Below are positions 1-7,286 of a stretch of DNA of 32,572 nucleotides, in pieces. The DNA is from Verrucomicrobiota bacterium (GTDB taxonomy: Bacteria > Verrucomicrobiota > Verrucomicrobiia > Verrucomicrobiales > Akkermansiaceae), in assembly GCA_004293445.1 (NCBI GenBank), contig RDYP01000027.1, forward strand, positions 1 to 32,572. The letters run 5' to 3'. How positions within the stretch are numbered: position 1 is the first letter of the stretch; each line of letters opens with the position of its first letter. The translations under genes were made by a program, and so were the position numbers. The notes under the pieces were generated by a model, which saw only the letters and a program-made list of their open reading frames with translations, was not told where the DNA came from and made no database searches.

Positions 1-268
1 TTTCCGTGGCCCATCAGTGACTGGACGGTCCGTATGTCCATCCCGGACTCGAGAAGATGGGTCGCGAAGCAGTGTCTCATGGTATGGCAGGTGACCCGCC
101 TCGAGACTCCCGCCTCGCACACGGCGTCCTTGAACTGGCGCTGCATGGAGCTTTCGTGGAGATGGTGGCGGAGGCGAAGAGGTATTGCCATGCCAATTCC
201 CGGGTCGCATTCGGCCATTTGCGGAGCAGCGCTTCCGAGCAGCTCAAACTGCCCGGCACTCTCCACAG
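1..268 (-). pseudogene. intI: Integron-type tyrosine recombinase remnant (C-terminal part, frameshifted)
   Basis: Read on the minus strand, two frames together give the C-terminal catalytic half of an integron integrase. The frame from about 259 down to 170 reads [18 protein letters not shown]. The reading then shifts frame and continues with [17 protein letters not shown] and, nearer the window edge, [15 protein letters not shown] and [12 protein letters not shown]. The second block contains the HxxR box and the start of the GH box; the tyrosine would lie beyond base 1. The LAWQY...RHHLHES region is characteristic of integron integrases rather than XerC/D. About a dozen residues that normally separate these two motifs are missing at the frame change (near 169), and nothing resembling the N-terminal half is seen upstream, where a stop occurs at 311-313. 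It is therefore read as a decayed copy. No cassette array is visible in the window. Confidence 0.8.
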
Positions 269-433
269 AACTTTGCAGGTATTGAGCGTTCCCCTCTTGG
301 GTAAATTGCTCTAAATGAGCTACTTATGGAATTCGATCTCAGATCTCGCATGGGTCCTGATCCTAACCGGTTGAATTTGTTTTAGTTACAACCGGACGCC
401 CGTGAAAGACGCTATGAAAGATACATAATCGGC

Positions 434-499
434 GAGTCGTGATAAGGTCTGAACCTCTCGCGGTTTGAAAAAGCACCTTAGGACTAGAGTCACGACTCT
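434..499. repeat. Inverted repeat built on GAGTCGTGA
   Basis: GAGTCGTGA at 434-442 is repeated as its exact complement TCACGACTC at 490-498. The second arm is itself inside a short palindrome, AGAGTC-ac-GACTCT (486-499). The same 11-mer AGTCACGACTC recurs at 32222-32232 in front of the L,D-transpeptidase gene. Function is unknown; a promoter or regulator site is possible. Confidence 0.4.
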
Positions 500-580
500 G
501 ACATCGCATTTCGTGCATCCGGTGGTTGCTGTTGGCTTTGCGAAATACTGAAAACCAGTCATTTGTGAAATTAGGGGAGA

Positions 581-638
581 GGTTTAGGCGCTCTGGTGGT
601 CCCGTCTGATGTCGGGTCGCCAGTTGTGCGCTGAAGCC
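581..638. repeat. Imperfect stem-loop with bulges near integrase remnant
   Basis: An interrupted hairpin. CTGGTG (593-598) pairs with CGCCAG (618-623) with one wobble, CCCG (601-604) pairs with CGGG (613-616), and GCGC (588-591) pairs with GCGC (628-631). Weaker pairing continues outward between GGTTTAG and CTGAAGCC. The bulged, extended shape recalls an attC recombination site, but the conserved RYYYAAC/GTTRRRY ends are not convincingly present. It could equally be a small RNA or a decayed repeat. Confidence 0.3.
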
Positions 639-741
639 CCTAAGCCTGCCGATTAGCGAGTCCGCAACCAGAGCTACGGGTACCGTGCCTATGGACGATC
701 CTCCGGCGTCAATGTCGGTCCGTGCGTCATAGCCGAATTCT

Positions 742-852
742 GATGTGAAGTGGGACGGCCCGGCGGTCCATCCCTACCATTTTTTGGGGGATTTGGGTGA
801 TGGGATGCGAAGTGGGACGGCCTGGCGGTCCATCCCTACCGTTTTTGGGGGG
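742..852. repeat. Tandem pair of ~50-bp units, 62-bp period
   Basis: Two nearly identical units begin at 742 and 804. Both contain GAAGTGGGACGGCC, then (after one variable base) GGCGGTCCATCCCTACC, followed by a T-run and G-run; they differ at only a few positions. The core has complementary GGAC/GTCC arms. The layout, a non-coding pair just upstream of a housekeeping gene, is typical of a dispersed chromosomal repeat family. Whether copies exist elsewhere cannot be seen from this window. Confidence 0.7.
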
Positions 853-940
853 AAGGCTTGGTTTGTGGATGCCGATGCCCTCGACAGGGGATTGTGGGGC
901 GCGGTAGTTTTCCGGGGCGGGCGGGGATGCCTGGAAATTC

Positions 941-1990
941 ATGGACGCGATGATGCAACATTTGGAAGAGGGGCAGGAGCTTTCCGCGGCGGAGGTCCGG
1001 GTTGCGGCGGAATTGCTGCTCGATCCTGCGGTGGCAGAGGGCGAAAAGGCTGCGTTGTTGGAGGCCTTGGCGGCGAAGGGAGAGACGCCGGCGGAGATCG
1101 CGGGCTTCGTGGAGGTGTTTTTGGAGCGCGCGGTCGACCCGGAGGTCGGGAGTCTGGATCTCGATGCGCCGACGATCGATGTCTGCGGCACGGGTGGCGA
1201 CAAGCTGGACCTTTTCAATGTGTCGACGACTTCGATGTTCGTGGTCGCGGCGACGGGGGCGGTGGTGATGAAGCACGGGAATCGTGGCATCACTTCGAAG
1301 AGTGGCGGGGCGGATGTCTTGGAGGCGCTGGGGATTCGGATCGATCTCCCGCCGGAGGGTTTCCGGGAATGTCTGGAGCGCGCGGGCGTGGGCTTTTTGT
1401 TCGCGCCGGCCTATCATCCGGCCTTCAAGGCGGTGGTGGGGGTCCGGCAGGGCTTGGCGAAGAAGGGGGTGCGTACGATTTTCAACCTGATCGGTCCTTT
1501 ACTGAATCCCGCGAGGCCGCAGTGCCAGTTGGTCGGCGTGTTCGAGCCCGCGATGTGCGCTGCCTTTGCCGAGATCCTCCAGCGGCTGGGCCGGGAGAGT
1601 GTCTGGGCGGTGCACGGGACGACGGGGGATGGGCGCTGTGTCGACGAGCTGAGCCTCATGGGGCCGACTCGGGTGTGCAAGGCGGGGAGGTATCGGGAAT
1701 TCCAAGACGACGAGGTGAGGCCCGGGGATTTCGGGCTGAAGCTGGCCGCGGTCGAGGACTTGAAGGGCGGGGATGCCGAGGTGAATGCGGCGATTCTCGA
1801 AGCGATTTTGAGCGGCAAGGAGACGGGGGCGAAGCGCGATATGGTGCTGCTGAATGCCGGCGCGGCGATCGCATGCTGCGGTCTGGCGGATGATATCGGG
1901 GATGGGATCGAGATCGCGCGCGGTCTGATTGACGACGGCAGCGCCTTGGCGCGACTTCGTCTGCTCCAGGAGGTGGCGAGGCGTCCGTGA
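941..1990 (+). CDS. trpD: Anthranilate phosphoribosyltransferase
   Basis: Transfers the phosphoribosyl group of PRPP to anthranilate, the second step of tryptophan synthesis, in the cytoplasm. The 349-residue protein has the family length. The N-terminal helical domain (about 1-75) is followed by the PRPP-binding CGTGGD motif (82-87), NVST (93-96), KHGNRG (111-116) and a FAPAYHP segment (154-160), where most homologues have FAPxxHP. RTIFNLIGPLLNP (178-190) is also well conserved. The start at 941 is the first plausible ATG; in-frame ATGs at 950 and 953 are alternatives, and no strong ribosome binding site decides between them. No other trp gene is adjacent, so it stands alone here. It converges with hslO, 30 bases away. 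Confidence 0.95.
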   Translation: MDAMMQHLEEGQELSAAEVRVAAELLLDPAVAEGEKAALLEALAAKGETPAEIAGFVEVFLERAVDPEVGSLDLDAPTIDVCGTGGDKLDLFNVSTTSMFVVAATGAVVMKHGNRGITSKSGGADVLEALGIRIDLPPEGFRECLERAGVGFLFAPAYHPAFKAVVGVRQGLAKKGVRTIFNLIGPLLNPARPQCQLVGVFEPAMCAAFAEILQRLGRESVWAVHGTTGDGRCVDELSLMGPTRVCKAGRYREFQDDEVRPGDFGLKLAAVEDLKGGDAEVNAAILEAILSGKETGAKRDMVLLNAGAAIACCGLADDIGDGIEIARGLIDDGSALARLRLLQEVARRP

Positions 1991-2020
1991 TCGGTGCCCG
2001 GTTTCGGGCCTGGGTGGGCG

Positions 2021-2800
2021 TCAAATCATGTCGCGTGTGACCTCGTAGCGCGCGGCGCAGCGAGGGCACTGGACGGTGATGGCTGCGGCGCCTTCGAAGA
2101 GCTGGTCGGGTCGATCCCGCCAGGTGCCAAGCACGGGGAGAATTTTCGCGAGATCGCAACCGCAGTGGAAGCGGAAGCGTCGGGTCTCCAGCAGCCGTGT
2201 TTCTTCGTTTTCCTCGATCCTCTCCGCGGCATCCGCGTCGAGGGCGTGGAGCCATTCCTCGTCGCAGTCGGGTTGGGCGGTGACGAGGGTGAAGAGCTCG
2301 TCGTCGTGACGGAAGATCCGCGCGGGGCGTTGCTCCGACTGGGCGTAATAGCGTTCGACCCAATGGAGCGGGTCGCGGTCATCGACCTCGAGGGTGGAGC
2401 GTCGGGGTTCGCTTTGTTGGCGGGTGATGACTTGTGAGTAGAAGAAATTCCGGTCGGGTTCGCGGACGTCTTCGGTGAAGATGCGGCCGGTGACGGTTTC
2501 CTCAATCGAGCCGGCGGTGACGAAGATGTTCACTCGCGGGGCGCGGAGGTTCACGGTCCAGGCGATGGTTTCCGCCCAGGGGCGGGCGACGGCGTGGAGG
2601 GTGATGGCGGCGAGGCTGTCCTTCAGCATCTGGTCGAGCTCGCCGGGGTGCCGGATGCCGTGCTGCATGAGGTGCAGGTAGTAGTCGGTGTAAATCGGCG
2701 CGAATTTCGCGCGGAGCACGAGGGCGTTGCGGTGGCGAACGAAGATCGACTCGACCTTCACGAATTCGGCAATGTTTTCGATCTGCTCCAGTTCCGGCAC
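2021..2800 (-). CDS. hslO: Hsp33-family redox chaperone
   Basis: Probable Hsp33, a cytosolic holdase chaperone activated when oxidation releases zinc from four cysteines. Of 259 residues, the N-terminal two thirds match the Hsp33 substrate-binding fold. GSIEETVTGRI (98-108) and YYAQSEQRPARIF (151-163, family pattern YxxQSEQxPT) are the most telling segments. The C-terminal redox switch is visible as CGC (C213, C215) and CPRC (C245, C248), the expected CxC and CxxC pairs. The N-terminus is divergent from the Escherichia coli protein. It lies 71 bases downstream of pdeM on the same strand, so cotranscription with the repair pair is possible. An acidic linker (about 178-202) precedes the zinc domain. 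Assignment rests on the motif set; the overall sequence is distant. Confidence 0.85.
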   Translation of the reverse strand: MPELEQIENIAEFVKVESIFVRHRNALVLRAKFAPIYTDYYLHLMQHGIRHPGELDQMLKDSLAAITLHAVARPWAETIAWTVNLRAPRVNIFVTAGSIEETVTGRIFTEDVREPDRNFFYSQVITRQQSEPRRSTLEVDDRDPLHWVERYYAQSEQRPARIFRHDDELFTLVTAQPDCDEEWLHALDADAAERIEENEETRLLETRRFRFHCGCDLAKILPVLGTWRDRPDQLFEGAAAITVQCPRCAARYEVTRDMI

Positions 2801-2871
2801 GGGGTGAGGCTAGGGGGTGGATGGAGGGCGCGCAACGTCGCAGGTGGATGATCCGCGCCGGGTGGCCGGCC

Positions 2872-3519
2872 TCATCGTAGCAAGGCGTGCGGGACCTCGA
2901 TCACGCGTTCGCCGGGAGCGACGAAGACCCGGTCGTGGGCATCGGGCGCGATCGGAACTCCACCGGTGAAGCTGCCGAAGGCGGGGAGGACCAAGGTGGG
3001 GCCGCGGAGCAGGAAGCAGGGGAGTCGGAGGCGGCTGCGTTTGCCATCGGCGATGCGCGCGACGGGGTGCCAGTGGGCGGTGATCGATGCTTCGCCGGGC
3101 GGGGCGTCTGCGGGATCGTGCACGATGGTGAAGCCGGCCGCTTCCATCGAGGTGACGGGCTGGAGAGCGGGGGGGATCCCGCGAATGGAGCGGTCGTGAT
3201 TGCCGAGGATGAGTGTCACCGGGATGGGCATGGCAGCGAGCCAGTCTTCGAGCAGCCATTTGACCTCGGGGCTGAGGCCTGCGGGAGAGTGGAAGAGGTC
3301 GCCATTGATGAGGAGGCGCGAGGCGCCGCTTTGCTGGCAGAGGATGCGGGCTCGTTCGAGATCGGCGGCGCTGTCGCCCTCGGGGATGGCGAGGCCGTGG
3401 GCTTGGAAGGCGCTGGCCTTGCCGAGGTGGAGGTCGGCGATGATCAGGCTGCCATCGGCCAGTAGCGCGGCCTTTTCCGGGAAGAGGGTGATGCTGTGGT
3501 GGGAGTGGGAGATCTTCAC
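2872..3519 (-). CDS. pdeM: Ligase-associated DNA damage response metallophosphoesterase PdeM
   Basis: A 215-residue calcineurin-like phosphoesterase of the PdeM type, which accompanies a DEXH helicase and often an ATP-dependent ligase and a beta-lactamase-fold exonuclease in a bacterial DNA repair cluster. Metal-binding motifs are all present: ADLHLGK (28-34, D29 and H31), NGDLFH (72-77), GNHD (106-109) and the HWHP pair (149-152). Its own substrate in vivo is not established for the family. The start is a GTG at 3519; GTGA at 3516-3519 overlaps the helicase stop, so the two genes are translationally coupled. The usual ligase and exonuclease genes are not next to it in this window. Confidence 0.9.
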   Translation of the reverse strand: MKISHSHHSITLFPEKAALLADGSLIIADLHLGKASAFQAHGLAIPEGDSAADLERARILCQQSGASRLLINGDLFHSPAGLSPEVKWLLEDWLAAMPIPVTLILGNHDRSIRGIPPALQPVTSMEAAGFTIVHDPADAPPGEASITAHWHPVARIADGKRSRLRLPCFLLRGPTLVLPAFGSFTGGVPIAPDAHDRVFVAPGERVIEVPHALLR

Positions 3520-5945
3520 AGACGGGCGGCGCGGTTGAGCTCGGCGAGCATTTGTTCGAGGCGCGTGGCGGCATCGCCTGCGGGGAGCAGGGCGGAGAGT
3601 CGGTCGGCCCAGAGGGGGAAGGCCATGGGGGTGAGGCGTTCGGTTTCGACGAGGTGGATGGGGCGCTGTTGGAGATCGATCAGGGCATGGCGGAGTCGGC
3701 TGAATTCGAGTTGTTTCTCGAGGATTTCACGCTGGGACTGCTGGAGGAGCAGGTTGTCGGGATCGTAGCGTTCGAGCACCTCGAAGAGCAGTCGGGCGCT
3801 GGATTGGAGTTCCCGTTGACCTCGTTGCTGGCGGCCTGGGAGCGGTTGGAGCACGAGGCCGGCGACGCGGGCGACCTCGCGGAACTGGCGGCGGGCGAGT
3901 TCCGCGGTGTTGAGGCAGGCGACGAGATCTTCGAGCAGGTTTTCGACCGAAAGATTCGAACGGATGCTCTTTTCGTCGAGATGAAGGCCGCGTCGTGCGC
4001 TGAGGCAGAAGCCGTAGTCGTTTTGCGTCACGGTGACATCGTCCTTCAGTTGCAATCGGTAGGCCATGAGGGCGCCGAGTCCTTCGTGCACGAGGCGCCC
4101 GGACATGGGGTAGAAGAAGAGGTGTTCCGCATCGCGGGAGCGGGTGTGCTCGACGAGCAGGCTGCGATTGTCGGGCAGGGTCGACCAGCGGCGTTGGATG
4201 GCGAGGATGGGGTCGATGGCCTTCATTTCGGGCGTCGGTGTTCCCTCGCCGCGGAGGCGGGCGGCCATGGCGTTTGCGAGTTCGCTGGAGAGCGGCATTT
4301 TGCTGCCGCCCCAGATGGCGACCTGGCCGTTTCCGTCGCGTCGAGCCGGGCGTACGGTGGCGATTTTCTGGTGGAAGCGGACGAGCTCGAGTTTGCGTCC
4401 TGCGAAGATCAGGAGGCTGCCGGGCTTGAGGCGGCTGACGAAGCCTTCCTCGACGCTGCCGAGGTTTTGGCCGTTGGCGAAACGGACGCTGACTTGGGGG
4501 TCGGCGGAGATGGTGCCGATGGAGAGCCGGTGCTGTTGGATCAGGCGGGGATCGTCGACGGTGAAGCGACCGTTTTCGAGTCGGGCTTTTTGATAGCGGG
4601 GGTAGGCGGCGAGGGCTTTGCCACCGTTTGAGATGAAGTGGATGGCCCAGTGCCATTCGGTGTCGTCTAGGCTGTGGAAGGCGTGGGTGGAGCGGATTTC
4701 GCGGAGCATTTCGGCGGGGTCGAAGGCTTCGCCGATGGCGCAGGTGACGAGGTGTTGGACGAGGACGTCGAGGGGTTTGAGGAGTGGCGGGCGGGTTTCG
4801 AGGTCGCGGGTCTGCGCGGCGTCGCGGGCGGCTGCGAATTCCACCAATTCGAGAGCGTGGGTGGGGACGCCGAGGAGGCGCGAGCTTTTGCCGGGCTGGT
4901 GGCCGGAGCGGCCGGCGCGCTGGAGGAGGCGGGCGACGCCCTTGGGAGAACCGACTTGGATGACTTGGTCGACGGGTGAGAAATCGACGCCGAGGTCGAG
5001 GGACGAGGTGCAGACGACGCAGCGCAGGGTGCCGTCGCGCAGGCCTTGTTCGACGGCCTCCCGCTCGGTGCGATCGAGCGATCCGTGATGCATGGCGAGG
5101 CGGTCTTTCCAAGCCGGGCGGAGGGCGAGGAGCTCTTGGTGCCAGATTTCGGTCTGCGAGCGGGTGTTGGTGAAGACGAGGGTGGTAGCGGACTTTTCGA
5201 TTTCGGCGACGACTTGGGGAGCGAGGCGCGTGCCGAGGTGACCGGCCCAAGGGAAGCGGTCGATCTCCGGGGGGATGAGGGTTTCGATGCGGAGGTCTTT
5301 TTTGAGGTCGGCGGAAAGGGTGATGGCGTGGGCGGATTGGTCGCCGAGGAGGGCATCGCGGGCTTGGTCGAGGTTGCCGAGGGTGGCGGATAGTCCCCAG
5401 ATGCGGAGTCCGGGGAGCCAGGCGCGGAGGCGTGCGAGGCAGAGTTCGGTCTGGACGCCGCGTTTGGTCGCGAGGAGTTCGTGCCACTCGTCGACGATGA
5501 CGGACTTGAGGCCTGCGAGATGTTCGCGGGTTTCCGGGTGGGTGAGCATCAGTGAGAGGCTCTCTGGAGTGGTGATCAGCGCGAAGGGGAGCTTTTTGCG
5601 GAGTCGTGCGCGGATCGCGGCGCTGGTGTCGCCGGTGCGTGCCTCGACTTTCAGATCGGGCGCGAGGAGTTCGAGCGGTTCGCGAAGGGCGCGTAGGGTA
5701 TCGTGGGCGAGGGCGCGCAGTGGCGTGATCCAGAGGACGGAGCAGGGGGTGGGGCTGGTGTGGGTTCGCGCGACGAGGTGCTCGATGAGTGGGCCGCCCC
5801 AGACGGCGAGGGTTTTGCCGAGGCCGGTAGGGGCGTGGAGGAGGCCGGATTTTCCGGCGGCGTGGGCGGCCCAGGTTTCTTTCTGGAAGGGAAAGGGTTT
5901 CCAGCCGCGCTGGCGGAAGAAGGGCTGGAGTGGGTGGGTTGGCAT
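3516..5945 (-). CDS. Ligase-associated DEXH-box (Lhr-like) DNA helicase
   Basis: An 809-residue superfamily 2 helicase of the Lhr group that is typically encoded beside PdeM. Motifs in order: Q-like FPFQ (18-21), Walker A APTGLGKT (38-45), TPLRALA (74-80), TTPESL (125-130), motif II DEWH (152-155), SATLG (186-190), VFTNTRS (257-263) and motif VI QRAGRSGH (342-349). The C-terminal half carries the winged-helix and Lhr-specific beta-barrel regions. Such proteins are ATP-dependent 3'-5' translocases on DNA or DNA:RNA hybrids, with a role in repair. It is the first gene of the lhr-pdeM pair and is transcribed away from the aldo/keto reductase across a 147-base divergent region (5946-6092). Confidence 0.92.
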   Translation of the reverse strand: MPTHPLQPFFRQRGWKPFPFQKETWAAHAAGKSGLLHAPTGLGKTLAVWGGPLIEHLVARTHTSPTPCSVLWITPLRALAHDTLRALREPLELLAPDLKVEARTGDTSAAIRARLRKKLPFALITTPESLSLMLTHPETREHLAGLKSVIVDEWHELLATKRGVQTELCLARLRAWLPGLRIWGLSATLGNLDQARDALLGDQSAHAITLSADLKKDLRIETLIPPEIDRFPWAGHLGTRLAPQVVAEIEKSATTLVFTNTRSQTEIWHQELLALRPAWKDRLAMHHGSLDRTEREAVEQGLRDGTLRCVVCTSSLDLGVDFSPVDQVIQVGSPKGVARLLQRAGRSGHQPGKSSRLLGVPTHALELVEFAAARDAAQTRDLETRPPLLKPLDVLVQHLVTCAIGEAFDPAEMLREIRSTHAFHSLDDTEWHWAIHFISNGGKALAAYPRYQKARLENGRFTVDDPRLIQQHRLSIGTISADPQVSVRFANGQNLGSVEEGFVSRLKPGSLLIFAGRKLELVRFHQKIATVRPARRDGNGQVAIWGGSKMPLSSELANAMAARLRGEGTPTPEMKAIDPILAIQRRWSTLPDNRSLLVEHTRSRDAEHLFFYPMSGRLVHEGLGALMAYRLQLKDDVTVTQNDYGFCLSARRGLHLDEKSIRSNLSVENLLEDLVACLNTAELARRQFREVARVAGLVLQPLPGRQQRGQRELQSSARLLFEVLERYDPDNLLLQQSQREILEKQLEFSRLRHALIDLQQRPIHLVETERLTPMAFPLWADRLSALLPAGDAATRLEQMLAELNRAARL

Positions 5946-6092
5946 GGGCTGGGCTGATCAAGAGCGGGGAATGCGAGTGTGCAACGGGAGAATTGCGTGG
6001 GGCAGTGGGAGTGATGGTCATTTTCTTCCTGAAGCCGCGCGGATCTTGCGTGTCGGTTGACCGCGGCGGCTTGCCGCTTTAGGAATCGCGGC

Positions 6093-7202
6093 ATGGATCT
6101 CACCACCACGGCTTATGGAACTTGGAGCGGCGGCCGCTTCATGCATTTCGGCGAAACTTTGCCGGAGGATCGCTTCGTCTCCAGCATTCGGACCGCTTGG
6201 GAAGCGGGGATGCGGACGTTTGTGACGGCGGATGTGTATGGCAATGGCAAGGCCGATGAGTTGCTGGGGGTGGCCTTGGAAGGGGTTCCGCGCGACGAGT
6301 ACTGCCTGGTCGGGATGATCGGCCATGACTTCTACGAAGGGCAGCGGCAGGGGGCGCGTGGCTATCCGCGCTTCACGGAACTGCACGAGGCGGGAAAATT
6401 CCGCGATTACATCCGGGTGGCGACGGAGAAGTCGCTGGAGCGCTGTCGGAGTGACCGCTTCGATTTGTTGATGCTGCACAATCCGGACGAGACGGGTTAC
6501 ACAAGCGAGGCGGTTTGGGATGGGCTGCGGGCGGTGAAGGCGGAGGGCCTGACCGATCGTTTGGGTCTCGCCCCGGGGCCGGCGAATGGTTTTACCTTGG
6601 ATATCATCGATTGCATCGAGCGTTTCGGCGCCGATATCGACTGGGCGATGTTGATCCTCAATCCGCTGGAGCCTTGGCCGGTCGGTTTGGCACTGCCGCT
6701 TTGCGAGCAGCATGGGGTGAAGGTGATGACGCGGGTGGCGGACTACGGTGGCTTGTTTCACGGGGACATGAAGGCGGGGCACGTGTTCAAGCCGGGAGAC
6801 CATCGCGCCTATCGGGCCGAGGGTTGGGTGGAGCACGGGCTGGCGAAGATTGAGAAGATGAGGCCGATCGCGGAGAGGCACGGCTTGAGTTTGATTCAGT
6901 TCGCGGCGATCTGGAACCTGAGCCAGCCAGCCGTGGAAAGCGTGGTGCCGACCTTCATTCAGGAAGCGGGCGAGGGGGTGCGTTCGATTGAAGATCGCAT
7001 CCGCGACTTCGCCGCGCTGCCGGAGCTCCGGCTGAGCGCGGAGGAGGTGGAGCAGGTGCGTGCGATCGGCGACAACACGGGCTGCATGACCTTGAAGGGG
7101 GCCAGCAAGCGGCATGAGGTGAGCGAGCGTCCGGACGAGTGGCCGATGCGTGAGGACCTGCTGGCATTGGCGGGTCGGCACGGTCTGGGCACGGACTGGT
7201 GA
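6093..7202 (+). CDS. Aldo/keto reductase family protein
   Basis: A 369-residue TIM-barrel protein of the aldo/keto reductase superfamily, which reduces carbonyls or oxidises sugars with NADP(H). Barrel landmarks include the opening TTTAYGTWSGGRF, the TADVYGNGKADELLG segment (46-59, with D47 and Y49 of the usual catalytic set), the FDLLMLHNPD strand (123-132, H129) and a C-terminal cofactor-binding part around SIEDRIRDF. At the place where active members have a lysine, in a TK dipeptide after the third strand, this protein reads LVGMIGHD (72-79), so the standard tetrad looks incomplete. Start at 6093 is preferred over an upstream TTG at 6057, because the family N-terminus begins here and AGGAAT precedes it. 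Substrate unknown. Confidence 0.85.
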   Translation: MDLTTTAYGTWSGGRFMHFGETLPEDRFVSSIRTAWEAGMRTFVTADVYGNGKADELLGVALEGVPRDEYCLVGMIGHDFYEGQRQGARGYPRFTELHEAGKFRDYIRVATEKSLERCRSDRFDLLMLHNPDETGYTSEAVWDGLRAVKAEGLTDRLGLAPGPANGFTLDIIDCIERFGADIDWAMLILNPLEPWPVGLALPLCEQHGVKVMTRVADYGGLFHGDMKAGHVFKPGDHRAYRAEGWVEHGLAKIEKMRPIAERHGLSLIQFAAIWNLSQPAVESVVPTFIQEAGEGVRSIEDRIRDFAALPELRLSAEEVEQVRAIGDNTGCMTLKGASKRHEVSERPDEWPMREDLLALAGRHGLGTDW

Positions 7203-7222
7203 GGGTGCCGGTAGAATCAAAG

Positions 7223-7259
7223 AAAACAGCCCGCGCGGAGGATTCCGGCGGGCTGTTTT
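7223..7259. terminator. Bidirectional intrinsic terminator
   Basis: A perfect 12-bp stem: AAAACAGCCCGC (7223-7234) and GCGGGCTGTTTT (7248-7259) around a 13-base loop. It sits between the convergent aldo/keto reductase and Nudix genes, and has a T-run on each strand, so it can end both transcripts. Confidence 0.9.
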
Positions 7260-7286
7260 CGTGCGAGAGGGTCGAGCCGTGGTCGG

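Larger units (their letters stand above)
314..940. other. Gene-free stretch between integrase remnant and trpD
   Basis: About 630 bases with no convincing coding region. Open frames on either strand are compositionally poor, and those running through trpD are shadows. The left part (314-560) is less GC-rich than the rest of the window, consistent with acquired or decaying DNA next to the integrase remnant. It contains an inverted repeat (434-499), an imperfect stem-loop (581-638) and a tandem repeat (742-852), listed separately. The promoter of trpD should lie in the right part, but no clear -35/-10 pair is seen. Confidence 0.6.

Noticed and set aside
727-1293. Minus-strand open frame through the tandem repeat and trpD
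   Set aside because: Antisense to trpD; its C-terminal part is only the translated tandem repeat, and it is serine/proline-rich without family features.
745-1893. Long plus-strand open frame overlapping trpD
   Set aside because: It is an out-of-frame shadow of trpD with glycine/arginine-rich composition and no recognisable domain.
1996-2009. Small palindrome GCCCG-gttt-CGGGC between trpD and hslO as a terminator
   Set aside because: Only a 5-bp stem and no T-run on either strand.
3727-6021. 764-codon frame on the same strand as the helicase
   Set aside because: Arginine/proline-rich alternative frame of the helicase gene, a typical high-GC artefact.
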